Shown: piece by piece, positions 1 through 6,163 of the stretch | Layout of the letters: every line of letters starts with the position of its first letter | Numbering within the stretch: the stretch's first letter is position 1 | DNA from: Candidatus Nomurabacteria bacterium | GTDB taxonomy: Bacteria; Patescibacteriota; Saccharimonadia; Saccharimonadales; Saccharimonadaceae | Assembly (NCBI GenBank): GCA_031266275.1 | Contig: JAISBI010000030.1 | Coordinates: 1-47,675, forward strand | DNA length: 47,675 nt | Direction of reading: 5' to 3' | Translations under genes and position numbers: made by a program | The notes under the pieces: generated by a model | Database searches by the model: none | Told to the model about the DNA's origin: nothing | The model's input: the letters and a program-made list of their open reading frames with translations, nothing else

Positions 1-290
1 AGGACATCTCTGGTAACAGAATGTCTGAAGGGCTCGTAGCGAAAGGTAGTCCTTTTTAGTGGTTTTACGAACCACACGGTGCTTTCGAACTATGAAATGT
101 GTACCATAGTGAAGTTAGCAAATATGCCGTAAAGGAATGTCTGAAACAGTCTTTTATATGACCCAGGGAGATCCTAGTGTTGAGATGTAATCATGTATAT
201 AAAAGTATGACTTTTATATACTATACGCTAGGAAGTCAGCAGAGTCCATAGTAGTTATGATATAATTATCATGATGAAGGGACGAACTTT

Positions 291-695
291 ATGTTGAATG
301 CACACTATATCGTTGGTTTCGTCGATGGCGAGGGTTGTTTTTCGATAACTCTCAATAAAAACGGAACTCGGTTGCCGGAGGCTCGATTGATTTTTGAGAT
401 TGAGCTTCGGGAAGACGATTTACCGATTTTGGAAAAAATCAGAGAAAGGTTGGACTGCGGTAATATTTACCACCTTGACTACGCGCGTTACGCCAAATGG
501 CGTCCGCATGTCAAGTACAAAGTCAGCAATTTCAAAGATATTTCCGAAAAGATAATTCCGTTTTTCAAAAAGTATCCGCCTCGAGCGAAAAAATCCGAAA
601 GTTTTGCTAAGTTCTGCCAAGCGGCAGAAATTATCAAAAGCAAGGAACATTTGACGCCAGAGGGTATAGTGAAAATTCGCAACCTTAAAACATAA
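291..695 (+). CDS. LAGLIDADG homing endonuclease (intron-encoded)
   Basis: A 134-residue protein with one LAGLIDADG-type motif near the N-terminus (IVGFVDGEGCFSI, residues about 7-19). The Asp/Glu of DGEG would supply the metal ligand. Single-motif members of this family act as homodimers that cut an intronless allele and start intron homing; some double as RNA maturases. The ORF lies in the domain IV position of the surrounding group II intron and its stop codon is only a few bases before domain V. No clear Shine-Dalgarno site precedes the ATG, although GAAGGGACGAAC lies 8-18 bases upstream. Length fits a compact single-motif enzyme, so it looks intact. Group II introns usually carry reverse transcriptases; LAGLIDADG versions are known but uncommon. 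Confidence 0.88.
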   Translation: MLNAHYIVGFVDGEGCFSITLNKNGTRLPEARLIFEIELREDDLPILEKIRERLDCGNIYHLDYARYAKWRPHVKYKVSNFKDISEKIIPFFKKYPPRAKKSESFAKFCQAAEIIKSKEHLTPEGIVKIRNLKT

Positions 696-699
696 AGAC

Positions 700-760
700 T
701 CGCTTGGTGCGTTAGACGCGCATGCCAAGTGGGGTGCAACACAGATTACGTGATTGCAAT
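700..760 (+). other. Group II intron domains V and VI with branch-point A753
   Basis: Bases 700-732 fold into a domain V-like hairpin. The lower stem TCGCTTGG pairs with CCAAGTGG, has a CGC triad with the expected G-U wobble, and carries a two-base bulge on the 3' strand. Bases 735-758 form domain VI: TGCAA/TTGCA plus CAC/GTG, with a single unpaired A at 753. Seven bases (TTGCAAT) follow this A before exon sequence begins, which is the canonical distance for a group II branch point. The domain V apical loop is slightly irregular and I drew the fold by hand. Confidence 0.72.
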
Positions 761-893
761 CACCGCCCGTCAAGCCATGAAAGTCAGGAGCACCCGACGT
801 CCGAATTTATTTCGGCCTAAGGTGAGCTTGGTGATTGGGGTTAAGTCGTAACAAGGTATCCGTACCGGAAGGTGCGGATGGATTACCTCCTTT
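761..893 (+). rRNA. rrs: 16S ribosomal RNA, 3' exon
   Basis: This begins at the universal CACCGCCCGTC of helix 44, runs through AAGTCGTAACAAGGTA and GGTGCGGATGGATTACC, and ends with the anti-Shine-Dalgarno CCTCC at 886-890. Only the last ~133 nt of the gene are here; the rest precedes the intron, outside the window. The 3' end at about 893 is set by comparison with the E. coli end ACCTCCTTA. The CCTCC matches the AGGAGG sites seen in front of several genes in the window. Confidence 0.95.
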
Positions 894-1094
894 CTAGGGA
901 GAAATAAGCATGCTACGAATCCAAGCATTCGATCTGCTCATGCAGAGCGAATGTTGCGCTCGCTTCGCGAGCACAAGATTCGTATCATAGCTACGGTTGA
1001 TCTAGTGATAATTAATACGAATTCGAATTATCACATAAATAGCAGAATTCACTTTGGAAAAGACTGATTGAGATTGACTTGCACTGTTAAATTG
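894..1094 (+). other. 16S rRNA trailer with nested hairpins
   Basis: No gene is seen here. The transcript would fold strongly: TACGAATC (914-921) pairs with GATTCGTA (977-984), enclosing GCATTCG/CGAATGT (925-931/948-954) with CTGC/GCAG inside it, and GCTCGC-ttc-GCGAGC (958-972). A separate inverted repeat GTGATAATT (1005-1013)/AATTATCAC (1026-1034) follows. These are likely rRNA processing structures. No tRNA or 23S start is visible before the terminator. Confidence 0.6.
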
Positions 1095-1120
1095 AAAAAC
1101 CGCCCTCCTGGGTGGTTTTT
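1095..1120 (+). terminator. Rho-independent terminator of the 16S transcript
   Basis: AAAAACCGCCC-tcct-GGGTGGTTTTT is a GC-rich hairpin with a 3' T-run. It closes the rRNA transcription unit after 16S alone. The A-run on the 5' side would also let it work on the other strand. Confidence 0.88.
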
Positions 1121-1147
1121 GGCGTCGGCGAATTTTTGTGATATATT
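1119..1147 (+). promoter_or_regulatory. Promoter for the 129-aa membrane protein gene
   Basis: -35 TTGGCG (1119-1124), 17-bp spacer, -10 TATATT (1142-1147) preceded by TGTG. It starts on the last bases of the rRNA terminator. A GC-rich inverted repeat (GCGAGCGC/GCGCCTCGC, about 1179-1197) lies in the leader. Confidence 0.6.
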
Positions 1148-1228
1148 ATCCAGTATAAGCACGGTACTGGTCGTTGGGCGAGCGCTGCGCCTCGCACCTC
1201 GACATTTGGATAGAAGGAAGGTGAAATT

Positions 1229-1618
1229 ATGTACGTTAAAACGATCAACGATCCGGCTAAGGTGGAAAAAGACATAAAGAAGTACGCGCGAAACTGTATC
1301 GCTACAGAAGGAGCAAACCACACGCTCTTGCAACTTCTTGTAATAGTGGGGGTATTCTCTGTTCTGTGCGGCTTTATTGGTGAATATAGGGCTCTTAGTG
1401 CTTACATTATTCTTGTAGGAATAATGGCATTCGGATTTGCTACATATGTTTTATCAGTTTTTTTACAAAAGCTAATAATACAGAAAAGATATGGCATAGT
1501 CATTGATGTTATAGTTAAAACGACGGCCGACGCCACGGTAGCTCAAAAGAGTGCGGCTGATAGTGCTAACGACGATAAAGACGCAGATGACGTAACTATA
1601 ACCTACGCTTCCAAATGA
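1229..1618 (+). CDS. Unknown small membrane protein, 129 aa
   Basis: Family not recognised. The sequence shows a soluble N-terminus of about 33 residues, then two or three hydrophobic segments (about residues 34-54, 57-72 and 72-84), and a charged C-terminal tail rich in Ala, Asp and Lys. This suggests a small inner-membrane protein with both ends probably in the cytoplasm. A GGAAGG site 8-13 bases before the ATG supports the start. It sits alone between its own promoter and a downstream hairpin with a T-run. The size and hydrophobic pattern loosely recall small membrane partners of defence proteins, but the DUF4868 gene at 4011 is separated from it by three genes, so no pairing is claimed. 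Confidence 0.72.
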   Translation: MYVKTINDPAKVEKDIKKYARNCIATEGANHTLLQLLVIVGVFSVLCGFIGEYRALSAYIILVGIMAFGFATYVLSVFLQKLIIQKRYGIVIDVIVKTTADATVAQKSAADSANDDKDADDVTITYASK

Positions 1619-1626
1619 GTCGCTGG

Positions 1627-1681
1627 GCGGATATAATCTGAGTTTGTTAATCTCAATGAACTTCAGGATATATCCGCTTTT
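1627..1681 (+). terminator. Probable terminator with a long loop
   Basis: GCGGATATA (1627-1635) pairs perfectly with TATATCCGC (1669-1677), followed by TTTT. The 33-base loop is long for a terminator, but the perfect 9-bp stem next to a T-run directly after a stop codon supports the role. Confidence 0.55.
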
Positions 1682-1684
1682 CAC

Positions 1685-1714
1685 TTGGATAAGTTGGTCG
1701 ATTTGTGCTATAAT
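1685..1714 (+). promoter_or_regulatory. Promoter for the 190-aa unknown gene
   Basis: -10 TATAAT (1709-1714) within TGTGCTATAAT, the extended -10 seen throughout the window. The -35 candidate is TTGGAT (1685-1690) at 18 bp. Confidence 0.68.
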
Positions 1715-1767
1715 GCGGTCAGAACAAAGTGGATTGTTAGCATGAAAAGTTTAGAGGAGGTGGCCTT

Positions 1768-2340
1768 ATGTTTACTGCGACGGAAGTTATCGAAAAAACC
1801 ATGAACTATTTAGTGGCGGATGCAAGTGAAGCTGTTGGGTGGGGAATTGGTTTCTACACGGAACTTTATTATGATGGTTGGAACGAGTGCGACGAAATCA
1901 TCATATATTCGAGAGCATGTTTGGTGAGCGATGAATATATCGCTTTGACAGGGAAGACTAAAAGAGCTCACGGTGATAAACATTGTTTGCAACTATTCCA
2001 AATTGAATCATCGCGTGCGCGGGAGTATTTTACGAAGCCATGGGAAAAAACAATACGGAACGGACATAATTATGTATATCCAGAGGCAAAGGTTACCATT
2101 GTCTCGGCCAATCAATGCAACAAATTGGTATTTCCGATTTGGATGCTTACGTTTTCCAAAGGCCAAAGTCGAAAGTATGGCGGTACCGAGTACAGCACCT
2201 CGTTTCATTCACGCGACGAAACGAATGTTTGGATAGCTGGCGAAGAAGGTTACAACGCGCAGCTGCCGACAGATTTGGCGGAATATATCATTAATAATAT
2301 TGGAGCCATATACTTCGGCATGAGCGAGTATCTGCCCTAA
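1768..2340 (+). CDS. Unknown protein, 190 aa
   Basis: I do not recognise a family. It is soluble, with no signal peptide or membrane segment, and rich in aromatic residues (several Trp and many Tyr). A strong AGGAGG site lies 7 bases before the ATG. It is a single-gene unit with its own promoter and a hairpin terminator right after the stop. That terminator is nearly identical to the one after the next gene, which suggests the two neighbouring units share an origin or were moved together. The gene and its flanks are richer in A+T than the housekeeping genes nearby, so acquired DNA is possible. Confidence 0.65.
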   Translation: MFTATEVIEKTMNYLVADASEAVGWGIGFYTELYYDGWNECDEIIIYSRACLVSDEYIALTGKTKRAHGDKHCLQLFQIESSRAREYFTKPWEKTIRNGHNYVYPEAKVTIVSANQCNKLVFPIWMLTFSKGQSRKYGGTEYSTSFHSRDETNVWIAGEEGYNAQLPTDLAEYIINNIGAIYFGMSEYLP

Positions 2341-2352
2341 TTCACGACGATG

Positions 2353-2381
2353 AGGCGTCTGCAATTTACGGCGCCTTTTTC
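2353..2381 (+). terminator. Terminator, copy 1 of a repeated sequence
   Basis: AGGCG/CGCCT stem followed by TTTTTC. The sequence GGCGTCTGCAATTT, then A or G, then CGGCGCC, recurs after the next gene at 3421. Confidence 0.7.
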
Positions 2382-2480
2382 TATTGTGGCAAACCAGACA
2401 AGATATTATTAGTAGAAACCGTCAAAATTGACTTAATTTTCCACATAAAGTACGCCTAGTTGGTTTTGGTGCAATCAATA

Positions 2481-2509
2481 TTGACTTTTTGTCTCGAGTG
2501 TGCTACAAT
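2481..2509 (+). promoter_or_regulatory. Promoter for the 272-aa unknown gene
   Basis: -35 TTGACT (2481-2486) followed by a T-run, 17-bp spacer, extended -10 TGTGCTACAAT (2499-2509). A 6-bp perfect hairpin GTGCCA-tgc-TGGCAC (2541-2555) lies in the leader upstream of the ribosome site. Confidence 0.85.
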
Positions 2510-2582
2510 AGGAAGATAGGGTACGTCACTAATTACAGATGTGCCATGCTGGCACCTTGAGATTTACAGAGGAGGAGAAAAG

Positions 2583-3401
2583 ATGATACATTTGCTGACG
2601 CCAGAAGAGAGCCCAGGTATTAGTGGACGCCTTGGTGAAATCCTAAGCCCTAACTTCAGAGAAGCGTTAGAATACGCAGAGAAATTTATAGAAGTTGGTT
2701 GGCTAGGTTCAAGTAGTAATATAGGTGAGGTCGTAGATGACTGGTCTTATCAATTTGACCAGTTGGATGAAAAGATGAAAGCGTTTGTTGGCGCCACCAT
2801 ATGCTACTCAAAAGGTGTAATACCAGATACAGGATGGCTAACTCCTTCAGCACAAAGGGATGCCCGTGATGCACTATGGATCACGAAGGGTCTTGAACAA
2901 AATATTGACCAAAGACTTGAAAACCACGCGCAATACAGCAGCTTGGCTGAGTCGGACGTTGGTAAGGCTTATTTAGTCCCCGAGGTTCTTTACAAAGATT
3001 ACGAGGAGATTCTAAGAGTATTTAGTAGACGTATACTAGGAGCGCGTCATGATGATAGCTGGATGGAGAAAAAAGCAGCTGCGGAAAGACTGGTCCAATC
3101 GTTCGGTTCAGGCCTTAGGGTCATGGGCGCAGACATGTGGGATTTATTCCGGACCGAGCAGCTTATGATGGGTCGTGGACCAGATGGAGATGTTTGCTGG
3201 CCGGATGACAATGTTTGTTTAGTTGGTACAGAGCCTATTAAAGGGCCCGACGGTAATGATCAACTGTTCGTTTACGGTAAAACGGATGGTTTTAACAGCC
3301 TTGATCTCCTTCGCAAGAGAAAAGCTCGGATTGATTTAGTTTTGGCGGATGGGTCTTTGGCTGCCGAAAATGCCAGTGTCCGTTTGTTCATGATGGCATA
3401 A
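2583..3401 (+). CDS. Unknown soluble protein, 272 aa
   Basis: Family not recognised. I place the start at the ATG at 2583 because GGAGGAG lies just upstream. A longer reading from GTG at 2541 would run through the leader hairpin and the ribosome site. The protein is acidic, soluble and has no signal peptide; it is mostly helical in character up to about residue 200 and Asp/Gly-rich thereafter. It forms its own transcription unit with a strong promoter and a hairpin terminator. Together with the 1768 gene it makes a pair of unknown genes with matching terminators. Confidence 0.65.
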   Translation: MIHLLTPEESPGISGRLGEILSPNFREALEYAEKFIEVGWLGSSSNIGEVVDDWSYQFDQLDEKMKAFVGATICYSKGVIPDTGWLTPSAQRDARDALWITKGLEQNIDQRLENHAQYSSLAESDVGKAYLVPEVLYKDYEEILRVFSRRILGARHDDSWMEKKAAAERLVQSFGSGLRVMGADMWDLFRTEQLMMGRGPDGDVCWPDDNVCLVGTEPIKGPDGNDQLFVYGKTDGFNSLDLLRKRKARIDLVLADGSLAAENASVRLFMMA

Positions 3402-3420
3402 TCAACTTGATGAGTCTCAA

Positions 3421-3450
3421 AGGCGTCTGCAATTTGCGGCGCCTTTTTCT
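3421..3450 (+). terminator. Terminator, copy 2 of a repeated sequence
   Basis: Same hairpin and T-run as at 2353-2381, with one base difference in the loop region (G for A). Confidence 0.7.
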
Positions 3451-3461
3451 ATGAGCTAAAG

Positions 3462-3490
3462 CTGGCATTTTGCGCCAATAGTGCTATAAT
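3462..3490 (+). promoter_or_regulatory. Promoter of the Nudix gene, leaderless
   Basis: -35 CTGGCA (3462-3467), 17-bp spacer, -10 TATAAT (3485-3490) in GTGCTATAAT. The ATG at 3498 is 7 bases after the -10 box, so the transcript should begin at or next to the start codon. Confidence 0.75.
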
Positions 3491-3497
3491 GCCGAAT

Positions 3498-3989
3498 ATG
3501 AAAGAGACGCAGGCGTCATTGAATTTTTTGGTCAGGGGCGACGAGGTTTTGTTGGCGGTCAAGCAGCAGAAAATTGGCGCTGGTCGGTTGAATGGGGTTG
3601 GTGGCAAGCAAGAGTCGGGCGAGGTCATTGAGCAGACCATGATTCGCGAGTCAGAAGAAGAAATCGGCGTGACGCCGAAGATTTATAAAAAGTTGGCCGA
3701 GATTTTGTTTCATAATCCCAGTGATGATGAGACGCTCAAACACATGAGAGTCCACATCTATGTAACGACAGAATGGACAGGCGAGATTGCTGAATCGGAC
3801 GAAATGAAAACTCCGACTTGGTTCAAAAAAAGCCAGATTAATTATGATGAGATGATGCGTGGCGATGACAGATTTCTGCCCGATTACGTTTTCCAAGACC
3901 AACCCTGCATGGGCGTGATTTTTTTCCACGACGATTGGCAGGTCGACGAAAAAAGGTCGATAATTTATACAGTGCCGGATTTTAAATAA
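3498..3989 (+). CDS. Nudix hydrolase, MTH1/MutT-like (oxidised nucleotide clean-up)
   Basis: The Nudix box is complete (G-x5-E-x7-RESEEEIGV, residues about 36-58, with GGKQESGE at its start). Such enzymes hydrolyse nucleoside triphosphates with Mg2+ bound by the REUXEE glutamates. Two features point to the MTH1 group that removes 8-oxo-dGTP and 2-OH-dATP: the LNGVGGK lead-in and the ESDEM-x-x-x-WF segment, which corresponds to the substrate-binding Asp region of MTH1. Length 163 aa is typical. I place the start at 3498 rather than 3489, because the latter ATG lies inside the -10 box. The gene would be translated from a leaderless mRNA. Confidence 0.88.
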   Translation: MKETQASLNFLVRGDEVLLAVKQQKIGAGRLNGVGGKQESGEVIEQTMIRESEEEIGVTPKIYKKLAEILFHNPSDDETLKHMRVHIYVTTEWTGEIAESDEMKTPTWFKKSQINYDEMMRGDDRFLPDYVFQDQPCMGVIFFHDDWQVDEKRSIIYTVPDFK

Positions 3990-3997
3990 ATTTGTGA

Positions 3998-4003
3998 TAG
4001 AAT
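3998..4003 (+). promoter_or_regulatory. -10 box of the DUF4868-like gene, leaderless
   Basis: TAGAAT in TTGTGATAGAAT, 7 bases before the ATG at 4011. No convincing -35 is present; the TGTG extension may compensate. Confidence 0.55.
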
Positions 4004-4010
4004 ATATAAC

Positions 4011-4985
4011 ATGAGTGAAACGAAAAGCGAAGAACGAGAAACGGTCGATATTTTTGCATGGGCTAACAAGCTCGATGCGGTCAAAAATGATTTGACGGCG
4101 GAAATTTATTTCGTCAATAAAAAAGGTACGCCGTTTCGGGTTAATTTGAGTGGCGAGCTGGTACCGCAAATCGCGCCGGTCTTCGTCTATGGCATTTTGA
4201 ACCATTTGCAAAAAGGCGCTGGCACTGGCCTCGCGGTGCGCGAATTCGAGCTGAACGACGAAGAAGACGGCGTCTTGTTGCACAGCACGACGGAAAATGT
4301 CGAGAAAGCCGCCCAGCTGCTCGGCACCATCAAAACTCAGAGCAAAGACATCGAGATTTTCAGCGAATACGACCACGAATTCAAAACTATCAACAAAGTC
4401 GTGGCGAAATTCTCGCACGCCAACTTGGCCGAGCCGTTCTATGTCGTCAAATTGGTCAGCGGCTCGTCGTCGCTGAACCAACGGACTTCGTGGGAGATAA
4501 ACGAAGACGGCAAATTGCAGCCGTTCACGCCAGAAATGGCATTCAAAGTGCCAACCGACGAGCAAGTTTTAATCACGGGCGGCGATATTTTCATTTTCAA
4601 ACAGAGTAAATTCGTCAAACTTTTCGATTATAATTACAAACAGCAGTTGGTGGCCGAGCAAAAAGTCGCCGAAATCATGCGTTTGTTCGACCTCAGTTTT
4701 CCGGACGGGCTGGACATGCAAAAATTGGTTAAAGAAAATCGCGCCCTCGTCAAAAAAATCCAAGACGTCGACCCGACGGAAATCAAGCAAGCAGAGCTGA
4801 TTAAATACAGCGAAGAGCTGGAGCTGGACCTGATGACCGACAACGACGGCAAAATTATCATCATGGACAGCGGCGACCTAGCGACATTCATCGGACTGCT
4901 CAACGACGATTACGTCATGTCGGACTTGACCGGCAAAAAATACATCGTGCGCGGAAACAAAAAATCTCTCGAGAAAAATGAATAA
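4011..4985 (+). CDS. DUF4868-like protein (resembles Kiwa KwaB)
   Basis: A 324-residue soluble protein. The C-terminal third has the look of the DUF4868 family, whose best-known member is KwaB of the Kiwa anti-phage system: an IFIFKQSKFVKLFDYNY segment at about residues 193-210, a helical stretch after it, and a LLNDDYVMSDLTGKKY segment near residues 298-313. The N-terminal part is alpha/beta and shows no motif I can name. In Kiwa, KwaB works with a four-helix membrane protein KwaA. No such gene is adjacent here, so this is an orphan or has a different role. The start is 7 bases after the -10 box. The family call is from memory of the pattern, not from a search. Confidence 0.5.
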   Translation: MSETKSEERETVDIFAWANKLDAVKNDLTAEIYFVNKKGTPFRVNLSGELVPQIAPVFVYGILNHLQKGAGTGLAVREFELNDEEDGVLLHSTTENVEKAAQLLGTIKTQSKDIEIFSEYDHEFKTINKVVAKFSHANLAEPFYVVKLVSGSSSLNQRTSWEINEDGKLQPFTPEMAFKVPTDEQVLITGGDIFIFKQSKFVKLFDYNYKQQLVAEQKVAEIMRLFDLSFPDGLDMQKLVKENRALVKKIQDVDPTEIKQAELIKYSEELELDLMTDNDGKIIIMDSGDLATFIGLLNDDYVMSDLTGKKYIVRGNKKSLEKNE

Positions 4986-4989
4986 AACA

Positions 4990-5018
4990 TTGTCAAAAAA
5001 ATCGGCTTGTGCTATACT
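4990..5018 (+). promoter_or_regulatory. Promoter of the hpf-LOG operon
   Basis: -35 TTGTCA (4990-4995), 17-bp spacer, -10 TATACT (5013-5018) in TTGTGCTATACT. A GAGGAGG site follows before the ATG at 5046, so this transcript has a normal leader. Confidence 0.8.
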
Positions 5019-5045
5019 CAAACACAGCAAGAGGAGGAAAGAGAA

Positions 5046-5393
5046 ATGGGAAATATAACCGCAAAAAACTACGATTTGACGAGCGACGAAAAAGCTTACA
5101 TCAAAGCAAAAAACCTGCGCATCATCAATTGTCTGCCGCGCCACGCCAAAAAATCGGCTGAAATCATGATTAATATCGACAAAGCGGCCAAAGGCGGCCA
5201 AAAAATCGAAGTCGAAATTATCATCAATGTGCCGGGCAAAAAAGAACTGGTGGCCCACGCTTCGTCAGACGATTTGATTTCGGCTTACGAAGTGGCGGAA
5301 AACAAAGTCAAAGCTCAAGCCCGCAAATATAAAGACGAACGAGTGCGCGGACGCGGGCGCGGCTTGCTCCGGAAAGTGTTCAGGCGCCGATGA
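5046..5393 (+). CDS. hpf: Ribosome hibernation promoting factor (short HPF/RaiA family)
   Basis: A 115-residue basic protein with the fold pattern of the HPF/RaiA family: a first strand with an N-terminal Lys-rich helix, the INIDKA...KIEVEIIINVPGKKELVAHASSDDLISAYEVAENKVKAQ-type core (only partly quoted), and a very basic RGRGRG...FRRR tail. Family members bind the decoding centre of the 30S subunit and silence ribosomes in slow growth. There is no C-terminal dimerisation domain, so it is a short-type factor. The ATG at 5046 is chosen because GAGGAGG precedes it. It overlaps the next gene by 4 bases (ATGA), so the two are translationally coupled. Confidence 0.85.
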   Translation: MGNITAKNYDLTSDEKAYIKAKNLRIINCLPRHAKKSAEIMINIDKAAKGGQKIEVEIIINVPGKKELVAHASSDDLISAYEVAENKVKAQARKYKDERVRGRGRGLLRKVFRRR

Positions 5394-6118
5394 ACAGGCT
5401 GGAACGCTCGCTGTGGACGCGCGAAATCGACAAACGCGACCTGTCAATCGAAGAAATCGAACGCTTGATGCGTTACGCCGACGACCTGACCAAAGGCCGC
5501 ACCCAAATTCGCCAGCACGAAGAGGGCGTATCGATTTTCGGCTCGGCCCGCACCAGCGAGGGCGATCCTGACTATGAAAAGGCGCGCGAATTGGGGCGCA
5601 AATTGGCAGAGGCCGGACAAGTCGTAATCACCGGCGGCGGCGGCGGAATCATGGAGGCCGGCAATCGCGGCGCATATGAGGCCGGCGGCGTGTCAATCGG
5701 GCTGAATATCAAACTGCCGTTTGAGCAGTCGCTCAATCAATACACCACCGACAGCCTAGAGTTCAATTATTTTTTCGCCCGCAAAGTCATGTTGGTCGAC
5801 GCGGCCAAAGTCTTCGTCTATTTCTCCGGCGGTTTCGGCACGCTGGACGAATTTTCAGAGGTCATGACATTGTTCCAAACTAATAAAGCGACTAAGGCGC
5901 CGATTTTTCTAGTCGGCAGCGATTATTGGGGGACTTTCGACAAAATGGTGCGAGAAATCATGTTACCGGCCGGCTATATTTCGCCGGAAGACGTGGATTT
6001 GTACAAAATAACAGACGATTTGGACGAAATAGTCGCAGCGGCCAAAAATATGCATGGCCGCAAGGTCGGCGATGTGGTCGACGCCCGCGAATATAGCGAT
6101 TTTAGCTCGCCCACTTGA
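5390..6118 (+). CDS. LOG-family nucleotide phosphoribohydrolase (TIGR00730-like)
   Basis: A 242-residue Rossmann-like protein of the LOG/'lysine decarboxylase' family. The GGGGGIMEAGNRGA segment (residues about 82-95) and SGGFGTLDEF (about 146-155) match the nucleotide-binding and PGGxGTxxE motifs of the family, with Ser in place of the usual Pro. Known members release the base from AMP-like nucleotides, for example to activate cytokinins; the bacterial role is often unknown. The start overlaps the stop of hpf, so expression follows the hibernation factor. Its stop codon lies inside the -35 box of the prfB promoter. Confidence 0.85.
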   Translation: MNRLERSLWTREIDKRDLSIEEIERLMRYADDLTKGRTQIRQHEEGVSIFGSARTSEGDPDYEKARELGRKLAEAGQVVITGGGGGIMEAGNRGAYEAGGVSIGLNIKLPFEQSLNQYTTDSLEFNYFFARKVMLVDAAKVFVYFSGGFGTLDEFSEVMTLFQTNKATKAPIFLVGSDYWGTFDKMVREIMLPAGYISPEDVDLYKITDDLDEIVAAAKNMHGRKVGDVVDAREYSDFSSPT

Positions 6119-6143
6119 CTTTTTTCGTCGAGTGTGGTATAAT
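6115..6143 (+). promoter_or_regulatory. Promoter of prfB
   Basis: -35 TTGACT (6115-6120) plus T-run, 17-bp spacer, -10 TATAAT (6138-6143) in GTGTGGTATAAT. The -35 overlaps the stop codon of the upstream LOG gene. Confidence 0.9.
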
Positions 6144-6163
6144 GAAAGGATAGGTATTGAATC

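Larger units (their letters stand above)
1..760 (+). mobile_element. Group II intron (5' end outside window) inside the 16S rRNA gene
   Basis: The stretch before the 16S 3' exon reads like a group II intron. It has the conserved GTCAGCAGAG..CATAGTAG segment at 235-254 that in bacterial group II introns precedes the intron ORF, the GTCTGAAACAGTC-like piece near 140, a 12-bp hairpin at 195-221 (loop ATG), and a stem CCTAG (174-178)/CTAGG. Downstream of the ORF are a domain V-like hairpin and a domain VI hairpin with a bulged A seven bases before the 3' end, and the intron ends in AT, as AY-ending group II introns do. The 3' exon resumes at CACCGCCCGTC, so insertion is about after E. coli position 1396. 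The GUGYG 5' end and the 5' exon are not in the window. It encodes a LAGLIDADG protein rather than a reverse transcriptase. Confidence 0.8.

Noticed and set aside
1-290. Group I intron as the host of the LAGLIDADG gene
   Set aside because: LAGLIDADG genes usually sit in group I introns, but the pre-ORF block, the domain V/VI hairpins, the bulged A at 753 and the AT 3' end fit group II; I saw no convincing group I P/Q/R/S core.
3651-4565. Long minus-strand frame of 304 codons over the Nudix and DUF4868 genes
   Set aside because: It is a shadow frame: Phe/Arg/Asp-rich composition, no domain, no promoter, and it overlaps two well-supported plus-strand genes.
1229-4985. A Kiwa defence pair made by the small membrane protein (1229) and the DUF4868 gene (4011)
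   Set aside because: The genes are separated by three unrelated units with their own promoters and terminators, and the membrane protein has too few clear helices for KwaA.
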